The notes under the pieces were generated by a model, which worked only from the letters and a program-made list of their open reading frames with translations, was not told where the DNA came from and made no database searches. A DNA stretch of 43,998 nt from Oscillospiraceae bacterium. GTDB taxonomy: Bacteria > Bacillota > Clostridia > Oscillospirales > Ruminococcaceae. Below are positions 8,916-16,313 of this stretch, piece by piece. The stretch covers positions 1 through 43,998 of the forward strand of contig JAIEDQ010000197.1 in assembly GCA_029067895.1 (NCBI GenBank), read 5' to 3'. The stretch's first letter is position 1; each line of letters opens with the position of its first letter. The position numbers were made by a program, and so were the translations under genes.

Positions 8916-10346
8916 TTACTGTATCTTGAACTCAAACTTATCCTTGGGCATTTCCTTAGGCACGGGACAAGGATAATTCCCCGTGAAGCAGGCGTCGCAG
9001 AAGCCGCACCTTGCCTCCGTCCCCGCGATCTGCCTTACGCCCTCAACGCTCAAGTATCCCAGCGTGTCCGCGCCGATCTCTTTCGCTATCTCATCAACGG
9101 ACATTTTGCAGGCGATAAGATTTTCCCTGCTGTCGATATCCGTGCCGAAATAGCAGGGATTTTTAAACGGCGGACAGGAAATTCTCACATGTATCTCCTT
9201 TGCCCCCGCTTCACGTATCAGATTGACGATACGCTTTGAGGTAGTGCCGCGGACGATACTGTCGTCCACCAAAATGACACGCTTGCCCTCAACCGTGTCC
9301 CTGACAACGTTAAGCTTTATCTTTACGGAATTAGTCCTGTCCGCCTGATTGGGCTGGATAAAGGTACGTCCCACATAGCGGTTTTTGATGAAGCCAACTC
9401 CGTAGGGTATGCCCGAAGCGCGTGACAGACCCAGCGCCGCGTCCAGACCGCTGTCGGGAACTCCGATAACCACGTCAGCTTCAACAGGGTGTTCTTTCCA
9501 CAGGAACTCACCCGCTCTCAGCCTTGCGCGGTGTACGCTTGCGCCCTCGATGACCGAGTCGGGACGGGCAAAATAAACGTACTCGAAAACGCACATTGAG
9601 CTTTTTTCCTTGCCGCAGTGTGTCTTTACAGAGCGCACTCCGTTTTCATCAATGACTATCAGCTCTCCGGGGAGCAAGTCCCGAACAAACTCCGCGCCGA
9701 TACTGTCGAACGCGCAGGTCTCGGAAGCAACCACATAAGCGTCCCCAAGCTTTCCCAAGGAAAGCGGACGGAAGCCAAACGGGTCTCTCGCCGCGATAAG
9801 CTTTTTCGGAGACATTACCACTATGGAGAACGCGCCGAGAAGCCGTCCCAAAGCGTTTTCCACCGCCTTTTCTATCGACGGACACACAAGCCGCTGCTCC
9901 GTTATAGCGTAGGAAATTACCTCCGTGTCGTTTGTGCTGTGGAAAATCGCGCCTTTAAGCTCGTACTCCTCCCGAAGCTCACGGGCGTTGACAAGATTTC
10001 CGTTATGGGCTATCGCCATAGGACCCTTTATGTGCCGCACAACCAGCGGCTGCGCGTTGGAACGGTTGGAGTTTCCCGTGGTGGAATACCGAACGTGTCC
10101 CACCGCTATGTTTCCCTGACCCAGACCCGCAAGGGTGTCCTTGTCAAAAACCTCGTGGACAAGTCCCAAGTCCTTGTGGTAGGAGAACACGCCCCTGTCG
10201 TTGACAACGATTCCGCAGGATTCCTGCCCCCTGTGCTGCAAGGCGTACAGACCGATATAGGTCTGCATTGCCGCGTCTATCGTTTTGCCGCTGTAAATTG
10301 CGAATACTCCGCATTCCTCATGTATACCGCCGAACACCGCGCTCAT
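8916..10346 (-). CDS. purF: Amidophosphoribosyltransferase (committed step of purine synthesis)
   Basis: A 476-residue enzyme that makes phosphoribosylamine from PRPP and glutamine. A short propeptide (MSAVFGGIHEE) precedes Cys12, which becomes the N-terminal nucleophile after cleavage, as in Bacillus PurF. LQHRGQESCG and the PRPP loop VILVDDSIVRGTT are clear, and Cys residues near the C-terminus (RCGFCDACFTGNYPCP) match the iron-sulfur-binding type. The ATG at 10346 overlaps the stop of the upstream paralogue by four bases and has GGAAAGGA before it; the longer frame reads into that gene and was rejected. Feedback inhibition by purine nucleotides is expected from the family. Confidence 0.98.
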   Translation of the reverse strand: MSAVFGGIHEECGVFAIYSGKTIDAAMQTYIGLYALQHRGQESCGIVVNDRGVFSYHKDLGLVHEVFDKDTLAGLGQGNIAVGHVRYSTTGNSNRSNAQPLVVRHIKGPMAIAHNGNLVNARELREEYELKGAIFHSTNDTEVISYAITEQRLVCPSIEKAVENALGRLLGAFSIVVMSPKKLIAARDPFGFRPLSLGKLGDAYVVASETCAFDSIGAEFVRDLLPGELIVIDENGVRSVKTHCGKEKSSMCVFEYVYFARPDSVIEGASVHRARLRAGEFLWKEHPVEADVVIGVPDSGLDAALGLSRASGIPYGVGFIKNRYVGRTFIQPNQADRTNSVKIKLNVVRDTVEGKRVILVDDSIVRGTTSKRIVNLIREAGAKEIHVRISCPPFKNPCYFGTDIDSRENLIACKMSVDEIAKEIGADTLGYLSVEGVRQIAGTEARCGFCDACFTGNYPCPVPKEMPKDKFEFKIQ

Positions 10347-11764
10347 TCCTTTCCGTTCCAGCAATAGCTGCAAAGGCTGTCGGCGGGAAGTCCCACTGCT
10401 CTGACAGTACCCTCCAGCGACTGGAATTCTATGGAAGTAAGCTTCAGACGACGGCATATTTCCTGACGAAGCTTTTTGCCACGCTCGGTATTGGTGTCGC
10501 TGTATTCGCTGATATACTTCACGCCCTCCGCGCCCTCAAGCTCGTCGATTATCTTTCTCGCGATAAGGTCAAGCTCCGAGGTGCTTCTGGAAAAATTCAG
10601 AAATTTGCAGCCGTACATAATGGGCGGACAAGCCGAACGCATATGTACTTCCTTTGCGCCGTTTGAGTACAGGAACTCTACGGTCTCCCTCATCTGAGTG
10701 CCGCGGACGATACTGTCGTCCACAAACAGCAGGCGCTTGCCCTCGATAAGCTCGTGTACGGGGATAAGCTTCATTTTTGCAACCTTGTTCCTCATGACCT
10801 GATTTTGCGGCATAAAGCTTCTGGGCCATGTGGGGGTGTACTTTATAAACGGTCTTGCAAAGGGAATACCGCTTTTGTTTGCGTAACCGATAGCGTGGGG
10901 TATTCCCGAATCGGGCACGCCGCACACATAGTCCACGTCGGGAAGAGTACCGTTTTTCATCTCGGTCTCCGCCATTATCTCACCGTTTCGGGTACGCATT
11001 GTCTCAACGGTCACGCCCTCGTATATCGAGTTGGGATAGCCGTAATATGTCCACAAAAAGGTGCATATATTCATATTTGTGTGACCCTCGGCAAGGGTCT
11101 CGCACTTTTCATGGGTGATCTTCACTATCTCGCCGGGAAGCAGCTCGCGGTAGGTCTCGTAGCCTAACTTCTGGAACGCGAAGGACTCAAAGGAGCAGCA
11201 GTAGCCGTTTACTCCCTTTCCGATAACGATAGGGAGACGTCCGTTCTTGTCCCTTGCGGCGATAATGCAGTCCTCGGTGAGAATGAGCAGGGACATAGTG
11301 CCGTCTATCTTTTCCTGCGCGTAGCGTATGCCGTCAACAAAATTGTCCTTTTGGGAAATAAGTGCGCCTATCAAAGCGCTGGAATTAACGCTTCCGCTGC
11401 TCATCGCCTCAAAGCTGGCGAAGCAGTTGTCCACAAACTCGTTCCTGAGCTGCACGGCATTGTTGATTATGCCGATATTACAGACCGCGTAAACGCCCAT
11501 TTTCGACCTGAGCAGGATAGGCTGCGGGTCGCTGTCGCTGATACAGCCGATGCACAGTCTGCCGTGCATTGACTCTATGTCATTTTCAAACTTTGTTCTG
11601 AACGGCGAGTTTTCGATGCTGTGGATACTTCTCTGAAAGCCCAGCTCGGGGGAGTAGGCGGTCATGCCGCCGCGTCTTGTGCCGAGGTGGGAGTGGTAGT
11701 CCGTACCGAAGAAAACGTCGCTTATGCAGTCGTTTATCGTGGCTGCTCCAAAAAATCCGCCCAT
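10343..11764 (-). CDS. PurF-like class II glutamine amidotransferase/phosphoribosyltransferase paralogue
   Basis: A 473-residue paralogue of PurF. The N-terminus reads MGGFFGAATINDC, so Cys13 is the candidate nucleophile. The following segment (GTDYHSHLGTRRGG) is shorter than in PurF before the equivalent of LQHRGQE. A PRPP-type loop, LLFVDDSIVRGTQ, is intact. The C-terminus ends SLCSYCWNGKE, so only a partial set of the PurF iron-sulfur cysteines remains. Relatives with the same start occur beside purF in Bacteroides and Clostridia and are usually annotated as amidophosphoribosyltransferase; I know of no separate proven role. The ATGA overlap with purF suggests equal production and possibly a complex. 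GGAAAGGG precedes the ATG. Confidence 0.85.
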   Translation of the reverse strand: MGGFFGAATINDCISDVFFGTDYHSHLGTRRGGMTAYSPELGFQRSIHSIENSPFRTKFENDIESMHGRLCIGCISDSDPQPILLRSKMGVYAVCNIGIINNAVQLRNEFVDNCFASFEAMSSGSVNSSALIGALISQKDNFVDGIRYAQEKIDGTMSLLILTEDCIIAARDKNGRLPIVIGKGVNGYCCSFESFAFQKLGYETYRELLPGEIVKITHEKCETLAEGHTNMNICTFLWTYYGYPNSIYEGVTVETMRTRNGEIMAETEMKNGTLPDVDYVCGVPDSGIPHAIGYANKSGIPFARPFIKYTPTWPRSFMPQNQVMRNKVAKMKLIPVHELIEGKRLLFVDDSIVRGTQMRETVEFLYSNGAKEVHMRSACPPIMYGCKFLNFSRSTSELDLIARKIIDELEGAEGVKYISEYSDTNTERGKKLRQEICRRLKLTSIEFQSLEGTVRAVGLPADSLCSYCWNGKE

Positions 11765-11780
11765 AAAATTTCCCTTTCCT

Positions 11781-11822
11781 ATTAGAAGTTAGAGATTAGA
11801 AATTAGAGATTAAGAATAACTC
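11781..11822. repeat. 14-bp tandem repeat, about three units
   Basis: ATTAGAAGTTAGAG is followed by ATTAGAAATTAGAG (one mismatch) and then a degraded third unit, ATTAAGAATAACTC. The array abuts the GC-rich repeat at 11823 in the purC/purF-paralogue gap. Confidence 0.75.
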
Positions 11823-11893
11823 ACCCGCCCCCTTGAGGGGGCTTGATAAAGTTACAATGTGCAGTATTTAACATTGGGGGTGACTAAGCCCGC
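11823..11893. repeat. GC-rich intergenic repeat, copy 1 (inside the purine operon)
   Basis: It begins ACCCGCCCCCTTGAGGGGGC and ends GGGGGTGACTAAGCCCGC with 33 bases between. The same two blocks, 33 bases apart, recur at 39915-39985. The first block is itself a palindrome that would fold strongly in the mRNA. The right end reaches almost to the purC stop codon. Confidence 0.8.
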
Positions 11894-11900
11894 AGTGGCT

Positions 11901-12617
11901 TCACTGCCCAAAGATTCTCTTCATCATTTCCTGATAAGCTTCCTCTACGCCGCCCATGTCTCTGCGGAAACGATCCTTGTCAAGCTTCTCGTGGGTCTTG
12001 CTGTCCCAGAAGCGGCAGGTGTCGGGAGAAATTTCGTCCGCAAGAAGAATTTTTCCGTGGAATCTGCCGAACTCGATCTTGAAGTCGATAAGGTCAATGC
12101 CGTGCTCCTTGAAGAATTTCAGCATAAAGTCGTTTACCGCAAAGGCGTATTTGGAAATGGTATCAATTTCCTCCTGTGTGGCAAGACCAAGTCCCAGAGC
12201 GTAGTAATCGTTGATGAACGGATCGCCGAGATCGTCGTTCTTATAGCTGAATTCAAGTGTGGGACATTTCAGTGGAGTACCCTCCTCAATGCCAAGCTTT
12301 TTGGAAAAGCTTCCCGCCGCAACGTTTCTTACGATAACTTCAAGAGGAACTATCTCAACCTTTTTAACGATAGTCTCTCTGTCGCTGATCTCCTCAACAA
12401 GGTGGGTGGGGATACCCTCTTTTTCAAGGAGACTGAACATATAGTTGGTCATCTTGTTGTTTACAACGCCCTTGCCGCGGATAGTACCCTTTTTCTCGCC
12501 GTTGAAAGCGGTAGCGTCGTCCTTGTAGTCAACGATAACCATGTCGGGGTCGTTTGTTGCATAAACCTTTTTAGCCTTGCCCTCGTAGAGCTGTTCCTTT
12601 TTCTCAATGTTTGCCAT
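11901..12617 (-). CDS. purC: SAICAR synthetase
   Basis: A 238-residue enzyme that joins aspartate to CAIR with ATP. Family motifs are [12 protein letters not shown] at the N-terminus, [12 protein letters not shown], the nucleotide/substrate site [23 protein letters not shown] and [14 protein letters not shown]. The ATG at 12617 lies six bases after GGAGGAA; an in-frame ATG five codons earlier overlaps that ribosome site and was rejected. It is separated from the HAD gene by only 21 bases, while a repeat-bearing 136-base gap follows it. Confidence 0.98.
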   Translation of the reverse strand: MANIEKKEQLYEGKAKKVYATNDPDMVIVDYKDDATAFNGEKKGTIRGKGVVNNKMTNYMFSLLEKEGIPTHLVEEISDRETIVKKVEIVPLEVIVRNVAAGSFSKKLGIEEGTPLKCPTLEFSYKNDDLGDPFINDYYALGLGLATQEEIDTISKYAFAVNDFMLKFFKEHGIDLIDFKIEFGRFHGKILLADEISPDTCRFWDSKTHEKLDKDRFRRDMGGVEEAYQEMMKRIFGQ

Positions 12618-12638
12618 TTTTAATTCCTCCATAAAACT

Positions 12639-13301
12639 TTATTTTAAAATAATTTTTACAATATCCTCAGGTTTGGACACTATATAGTCCGCCCCGGCTT
12701 CTTCAAGCTCCTCGCGGCTTCCTCCGCCGTATAAAACTCCTGCGGAATCAATTCCCACCGCCTTTGCGCCCTCTATGTCGTAGAACCTGTCGCCTATCAT
12801 CAGAACCTGTCCCAAATCTGTCTCGCCGCACCGTTCAAGAGCGTCCCTTATCACATCTGCCTTGATGCCCTTTGAACCGTCGTTCGCCGCTCCGCAAACC
12901 GCTGTAAAAAATTTTTTTACCTCAAAATATGTAATTATCCTGTCCGCCGTATTTTCGGGCTTAGTGGTTGCCAGCGCGATCCGCTTGCCTGCGCCGTTCA
13001 GCTGCTCCAGAACGTCGTAAATACCCTCGAAAAGGGAATTTTCCGTTACGCAGCAATCCATATCGCAGTAACGCTCCCGATAAAAGTGAAAGGCTTTCCA
13101 AGCCTGTTCCTCGGACATTCCGCAGAAATTCGTAAATGAATGCATAAGCGGCGGTCCGAGAAATTTTTTGAGTACCGCCTCATCAGGGTATTCAAGACCC
13201 ATTTTATCAAAGGCGTACCTCACGCAGTTAAGAATTCCTGCGCCCGAATCGGCAAGAGTGCCGTCCAGATCGAACAGGATAGTGCGATAATTTTTATCCA
13301 T
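12639..13301 (-). CDS. HAD-superfamily phosphatase (phosphoglycolate-phosphatase-like)
   Basis: A 220-residue HAD hydrolase. Motif I is ILFDLDGTLADSG with both catalytic Asp residues, motif II is in ALATTKPE, motif III is the Lys near AANDGSKGIKADV, and motif IV is MIGDRFYDIEGA. The helical cap between motifs I and II fits the Gph/PgmB-like subgroup. Its place between purE and purC suggests removal of a phosphate from a purine-pathway intermediate or nucleotide, or of phosphoglycolate, but the substrate cannot be read. The ATG at 13301 follows AAGGTGG; an ATG ten codons earlier lacks a good site. Confidence 0.88.
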   Translation of the reverse strand: MDKNYRTILFDLDGTLADSGAGILNCVRYAFDKMGLEYPDEAVLKKFLGPPLMHSFTNFCGMSEEQAWKAFHFYRERYCDMDCCVTENSLFEGIYDVLEQLNGAGKRIALATTKPENTADRIITYFEVKKFFTAVCGAANDGSKGIKADVIRDALERCGETDLGQVLMIGDRFYDIEGAKAVGIDSAGVLYGGGSREELEEAGADYIVSKPEDIVKIILK

Positions 13302-13392
13302 TGGACTTACCACCTTGACATATTTTTTCATGCTTTTTCAGATAAGCCTCTTTCAGTTCACGCGAGGGCTCTCCGCTCAACGGTTGGTTGAA

Positions 13393-13893
13393 TTAATCCA
13401 ATTCGGCAACCATCTGCTGCATTTTAGCGTCCTTTTCCTTAACGCCGTCTATCATTTTCTGTTTTGCCTCGGCAAGCTTGTCCGCGAGAGTATCGTCGGA
13501 AAGCGCAAGCATCTGGATAGCCAGTATAGCCGCATTTTTCGCGCCGTTTACCGCAACCGTTGCAACGGGTATGCCGGACGGCATCTGCACCGTGGCAAGC
13601 AATGCGTCCAGACCGTCAAAGGTGGACTTTATCGGAATACCGATAACAGGCAGAGTGGTGTGTCCCGCGATAACGCCCGCAAGGTGAGCAGCCATTCCCG
13701 CGGCGCAGATTATAACGCCGAAGCCGTTCTCCTTAGCCTTTGCCGCGAACTCCGAAGCAAGCTCGGGAGTGCGGTGTGCGGACATAACGTGTACCTCAAA
13801 GGGTACGCCGTAAGCCTTAAGCTCCTTGACAGCGTCCTTGACAATGGGGAAATCACTGTCGCTTCCCATGATAACAGCAACTTTTTTTGACAT
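13393..13893 (-). CDS. purE: N5-carboxyaminoimidazole ribonucleotide mutase
   Basis: A 166-residue class I PurE, converting N5-CAIR to CAIR. The substrate-binding segments [13 protein letters not shown] (N-terminal) and MSAHRTPE with the catalytic His, then [17 protein letters not shown] and GIPIKS, are all typical. It is the first gene of the purine operon and lies directly behind the leader described at 13918-14124. No purK homologue is next to it. Confidence 0.98.
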   Translation of the reverse strand: MSKKVAVIMGSDSDFPIVKDAVKELKAYGVPFEVHVMSAHRTPELASEFAAKAKENGFGVIICAAGMAAHLAGVIAGHTTLPVIGIPIKSTFDGLDALLATVQMPSGIPVATVAVNGAKNAAILAIQMLALSDDTLADKLAEAKQKMIDGVKEKDAKMQQMVAELD

Positions 13894-13917
13894 AAAATAC
13901 CTCCGCTATTAATTTTT

Positions 13918-13952
13918 TAAAAACAAAAAGCTGTGAAAAGACATCACAGCTT
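13918..13952 (-). terminator. Leader terminator in front of purE (attenuator)
   Basis: The stem AAGCTGTGA/TCACAGCTT (9 bp, 7-base loop) is followed by TTTTTGTTTTT on the minus strand. It sits after the promoter and before purE, so it would stop transcription prematurely unless its formation is blocked. Its first two bases belong to the stop codon of the upstream ORF at 13951-14061. Confidence 0.9.
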
Positions 13953-14061
13953 AACGGATACACTTATTTTTTGGTACAGAAATTCCGCAGCAAAGGCGCA
14001 ACTGCTCATGCTGCCTGCGAAGGATATACGAATACGAACGAAAGTCACTTGAATCCGACAC
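13951..14061 (-). CDS. 36-residue upstream ORF (putative leader peptide) of the purE operon
   Basis: A GTG-initiated frame of 36 codons with GGAGGG six bases before the start. It is the first feature of the predicted transcript, about 27 bases after the likely start point. The peptide is rich in Ser, Arg and Tyr at the beginning (SDFRSYSYILRRQHEQ), has a Cys-Cys pair at residues 24-25, and ends in a basic stretch (KNKCIR). The TAA overlaps the base of the leader terminator. This arrangement is typical of translation-sensing attenuators such as tnaC or amino-acid leader peptides, but no run of one amino acid marks an obvious signal. I do not recognise the peptide family. Production of the peptide is inference. 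Confidence 0.6.
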   Translation of the reverse strand: MSDSSDFRSYSYILRRQHEQLRLCCGISVPKNKCIR

Positions 14062-14095
14062 AGCAAACCCTCCGTAAAAAATTTCCTACCTTTAT

Positions 14096-14124
14096 ATTGT
14101 ACCTTATTTCCGTCCGAATTTCAA
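14096..14124 (-). promoter_or_regulatory. Promoter of the purine operon
   Basis: On the minus strand, TTGAAA (14124-14119), a 17-base spacer and TACAAT (14101-14096). Transcription should start near 14089, giving a leader of roughly 195 bases before purE. No purine-riboswitch core was found in that leader. Confidence 0.8.
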
Positions 14125-14172
14125 GTGTTTGACGAAAAAAAATTACATTTTATAAAATTTCTTATTTTAGTA

Positions 14173-14200
14173 TTGCTTTTTTTGAGAAATATGTTAAAAT
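14173..14200 (+). promoter_or_regulatory. Promoter of the ferredoxin gene
   Basis: TTGCTT (14173-14178), a 16-base spacer and TAAAAT (14195-14200) lie on the plus strand, divergent from the purine promoter and about 70 bases before the ferredoxin start. Confidence 0.6.
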
Positions 14201-14269
14201 AGTATTAGGAAAACCGAAAGCCAAGCTTTTGGTGTAAATTTCCAAAATTTTATCCGGAGGTGTTTCCCA

Positions 14270-14440
14270 ATGGCATACAAAATTTCCGATGACTGCATCA
14301 GCTGCGGCGCTTGCGCGGACGGATGTCCTGTAAACGCAATTTCCGCCGGCGACGGCAAATACGTTATCGACGCTGCTACCTGCATTGACTGCGGCGCTTG
14401 CGCGGACGCATGTCCCGTATCTGCTCCTTCTGCTGAATAA
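14270..14440 (+). CDS. Clostridial-type 2[4Fe-4S] ferredoxin
   Basis: A 56-residue low-potential electron carrier. Two cluster motifs are exact: C9-x2-C12-x2-C15-x3-C19-P and C38-x2-C41-x2-C44-x3-C48-P, with internal sequence symmetry between the halves (CISCGACADGCP and CIDCGACADACP). A strong site, CCGGAGGTG, precedes the ATG, and a terminator follows, so it is a single-gene transcript. Likely partners include pyruvate- and indolepyruvate-type oxidoreductases, hydrogenase and Rnf; the window encodes one such oxidoreductase (iorA/iorB). Confidence 0.97.
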   Translation: MAYKISDDCISCGACADGCPVNAISAGDGKYVIDAATCIDCGACADACPVSAPSAE

Positions 14441-14479
14441 TAGATTCAGATTTGGACAGATTTGCGAACAATGTACTTA

Positions 14480-14515
14480 AAAATCTCCGTACTTTACTGT
14501 AGGGAGATTTTTTTG
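14480..14515 (+). terminator. Intrinsic terminator after the ferredoxin gene
   Basis: AAATCTCC and GGGAGATTT pair around a loop that also contains GTAC and GTA; the stem is followed by TTTTT. It lies about 40 bases after the ferredoxin stop. Confidence 0.85.
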
Positions 14516-14540
14516 TTTTCGGATAAATTTTATAAATTTC

Positions 14541-14566
14541 TGTAACGTATTTGACTTTCATTCGTA
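14541..14566 (+). promoter_or_regulatory. Sigma-W-like ECF promoter upstream of the ECF sigma gene
   Basis: TGTAAC (14541-14546), exactly 16 bases, then CGTA (14563-14566). The Bacillus sigma-W type consensus is TGAAAC-N16-CGTA, so this is one mismatch from it. It lies about 40 bases before the sigma-factor start, as expected if the factor activates its own operon. Confidence 0.65.
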
Positions 14567-14606
14567 TTTATTTATGAGTACTCAAAAAGGGCAGGGAGGT
14601 GAAAAT

Positions 14607-15098
14607 ATGCCAACGTCGGATTTTGACGAGATATACAGGCTGTACGCAAAATATGTGTACCGCTATCTTGCGGGACTTTCCTCCTCGGAACAGCTTGCGG
14701 AGGAGCTTACCGCCGAGACCTTTTACCATGCCGTCAAAAACATAAACTCCTACAAAAGCGAGTACAGTATGCCCGTGTGGTTAAAGTCCATAGCGAAAAA
14801 TTTGTACATCGACTATCTGCGGAAAAAGGAGCGGCAGAACGTCCCCATAGACGGTGAGGACTTTCCCGACGGTGCGGACGCGCTACTGATCCTTGAGGAC
14901 AGGGAACAGGCGCTGAACGTCCACAAGGCTTTGCACACTATTGAAGAGCCCTATAAGGAGGTTTTCTCCCTGCGGGTGTTCGGGGAACTTTCCTTTAAAG
15001 AGATAGGCGGGCTTTTCGGCAAATCGGACGGCTGGGCGCGGACTGTCTTTTTCAGAGCAAAAGAAAAGATCATAAATAAGCTGAACGAACAGGAGTGA
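14607..15098 (+). CDS. ECF-family RNA polymerase sigma factor
   Basis: A 163-residue sigma factor. Region 2 (about 5-75) includes DEIYRLYAKYVYRYL, the AEELTAETFYHA segment and SIAKNLYIDYLRKKER. Region 4 (about 105-160) has EPYKEVFSLRVFGELSFKEIGGLFGKSDGWARTVFFRAKEKI, a normal -35-reading helix-turn-helix. The ATG at 14607 has GGGAGGTG upstream; an in-frame start 11 codons earlier lacks a ribosome site. The anti-sigma gene begins five bases after its stop. The signal is probably envelope or antibiotic stress, by analogy only. Confidence 0.93.
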   Translation: MPTSDFDEIYRLYAKYVYRYLAGLSSSEQLAEELTAETFYHAVKNINSYKSEYSMPVWLKSIAKNLYIDYLRKKERQNVPIDGEDFPDGADALLILEDREQALNVHKALHTIEEPYKEVFSLRVFGELSFKEIGGLFGKSDGWARTVFFRAKEKIINKLNEQE

Positions 15099-15103
15099 TA
15101 ACT

Positions 15104-16228
15104 ATGAAATGTGAAATTATAAAAGACTTGCTTCCCGCATACTGCGACTGCGTTTGCTCGGCGGAAACTGCGGCAGAGATAGAACAGCACACCGCAAACT
15201 GCGCTGACTGCAAAAAGCTTCTGGAGAACTACCGAAGCGAAGTCGAACCGATAAACAAGGTCGAACCCGAAAAGCCGTTCCGCAAAATAAAGCGTGGCAT
15301 TTTCCGCAATAAGCTTGCGATCGCCGTTCTGATTATTCTTTTAGCGGAAATACTTTTTGTCGTTGGGTATCTTACTTACGGACAGGTAGTTCGGTCGCCG
15401 TACCACCCAAGCTTTGAGACTATAATTTCCTCCCAAAAAGCAAAAAAGCTTGCAAAGAAATTCTGCGAGGGGGACGTAGATTATGTTATGGAAAACATTG
15501 CCACTTACGAAATCAGCCCTGCGCTGTATTCAACTATGGATGACGTAAACGAACATTGCCGAAACGCGCTTGCGGATTTTTACGAAAAATACTTCAAGGG
15601 AAAGAATTTGCAGATGAAATTTGAAGATTTTTTTGGCGGCAGTTACGACGAGTTTCAGTACGAAAACGAGGTAAATCCGCTGACGGAAATTCATATTTTT
15701 GACGGCAGCACGCCGCTTTTGAATATGTTTCTTTATGAACGCAGCGGCGGTAAGCTTGTGCTTGATATTGTCGGCTGCAATGTTGCGGTCAGCGAGACGG
15801 ATATAGGGACGCTCAATTTTGCTCTCAATCCCAGAGCTCCCTCTGATTGGGTCGAAACGGCGATTTTAAATAATGCGAAAGATTTGGAAAGGTTTGAATT
15901 TTACACCCGTGACCTGACTGAAACGCCCGAGGAAGAACGTGCGCTGGCTGAAAACTTTTCTGATCTTATGGAGGATATGTTCTGCGAGAATGTTTTCTAC
16001 ACGTATTTTAGGTTTGACAAGGAAAACAGCAGATATCTGATTGATATGGGCTATATTTTCCGTGAAGAATCAAGCGGCAAACAGGCGGTATACACCCGTA
16101 CCGTAAAAGCCACGTTGAAAGGAATTTTTTATCATTTTGAGGTACTCCCCGAATTTGAGCCTATAATAATTGACGACGGAATAAGCACAGAAAACCGTAA
16201 AAAACTGGAAAATCTATTCGTTTACTAA
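15104..16228 (+). CDS. Zinc-finger anti-sigma factor (membrane)
   Basis: A 374-residue single-pass membrane protein. The N-terminus has the zinc-binding anti-sigma pattern C3 ... H29-x3-C33-x2-C36 followed by a helix; a transmembrane helix lies near 68-90 (LAIAVLIILLAEILFVVGYL). The rest, about 280 residues, is probably outside the membrane and is not recognised. It should hold the upstream ECF factor inactive until a signal reaches the external domain, by the family model. AGGAG lies eight bases before the ATG at 15104; the longer frame from a GTG at 15095 overlaps the sigma gene and is less likely. Confidence 0.88.
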   Translation: MKCEIIKDLLPAYCDCVCSAETAAEIEQHTANCADCKKLLENYRSEVEPINKVEPEKPFRKIKRGIFRNKLAIAVLIILLAEILFVVGYLTYGQVVRSPYHPSFETIISSQKAKKLAKKFCEGDVDYVMENIATYEISPALYSTMDDVNEHCRNALADFYEKYFKGKNLQMKFEDFFGGSYDEFQYENEVNPLTEIHIFDGSTPLLNMFLYERSGGKLVLDIVGCNVAVSETDIGTLNFALNPRAPSDWVETAILNNAKDLERFEFYTRDLTETPEEERALAENFSDLMEDMFCENVFYTYFRFDKENSRYLIDMGYIFREESSGKQAVYTRTVKATLKGIFYHFEVLPEFEPIIIDDGISTENRKKLENLFVY

Positions 16229-16247
16229 ATATAAATAAGAACACAAA

Positions 16248-16285
16248 AACGGCGTTCCCCAAATCGGGAAACGCCGTAATTTTGT
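16248..16285. terminator. Bidirectional terminator between anti-sigma gene and tuf
   Basis: ACGGCGTT-CCC and GGG-AAACGCCGT pair with a short loop; T-rich tracts follow on both strands (AATTTTG on plus, TTTTTG on minus). It ends the ECF operon from the left and the str operon from the right. Confidence 0.88.
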
Positions 16286-16313
16286 TTGCGAATATTAATT
16301 ATTCGTAACGAAT

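Noticed and set aside
13918-14095. Guanine, PRPP/ykkC or T-box type riboswitch in the purE leader
   Set aside because: No match to the conserved cores of these classes; the leader is almost fully occupied by the upstream ORF with its own ribosome site.
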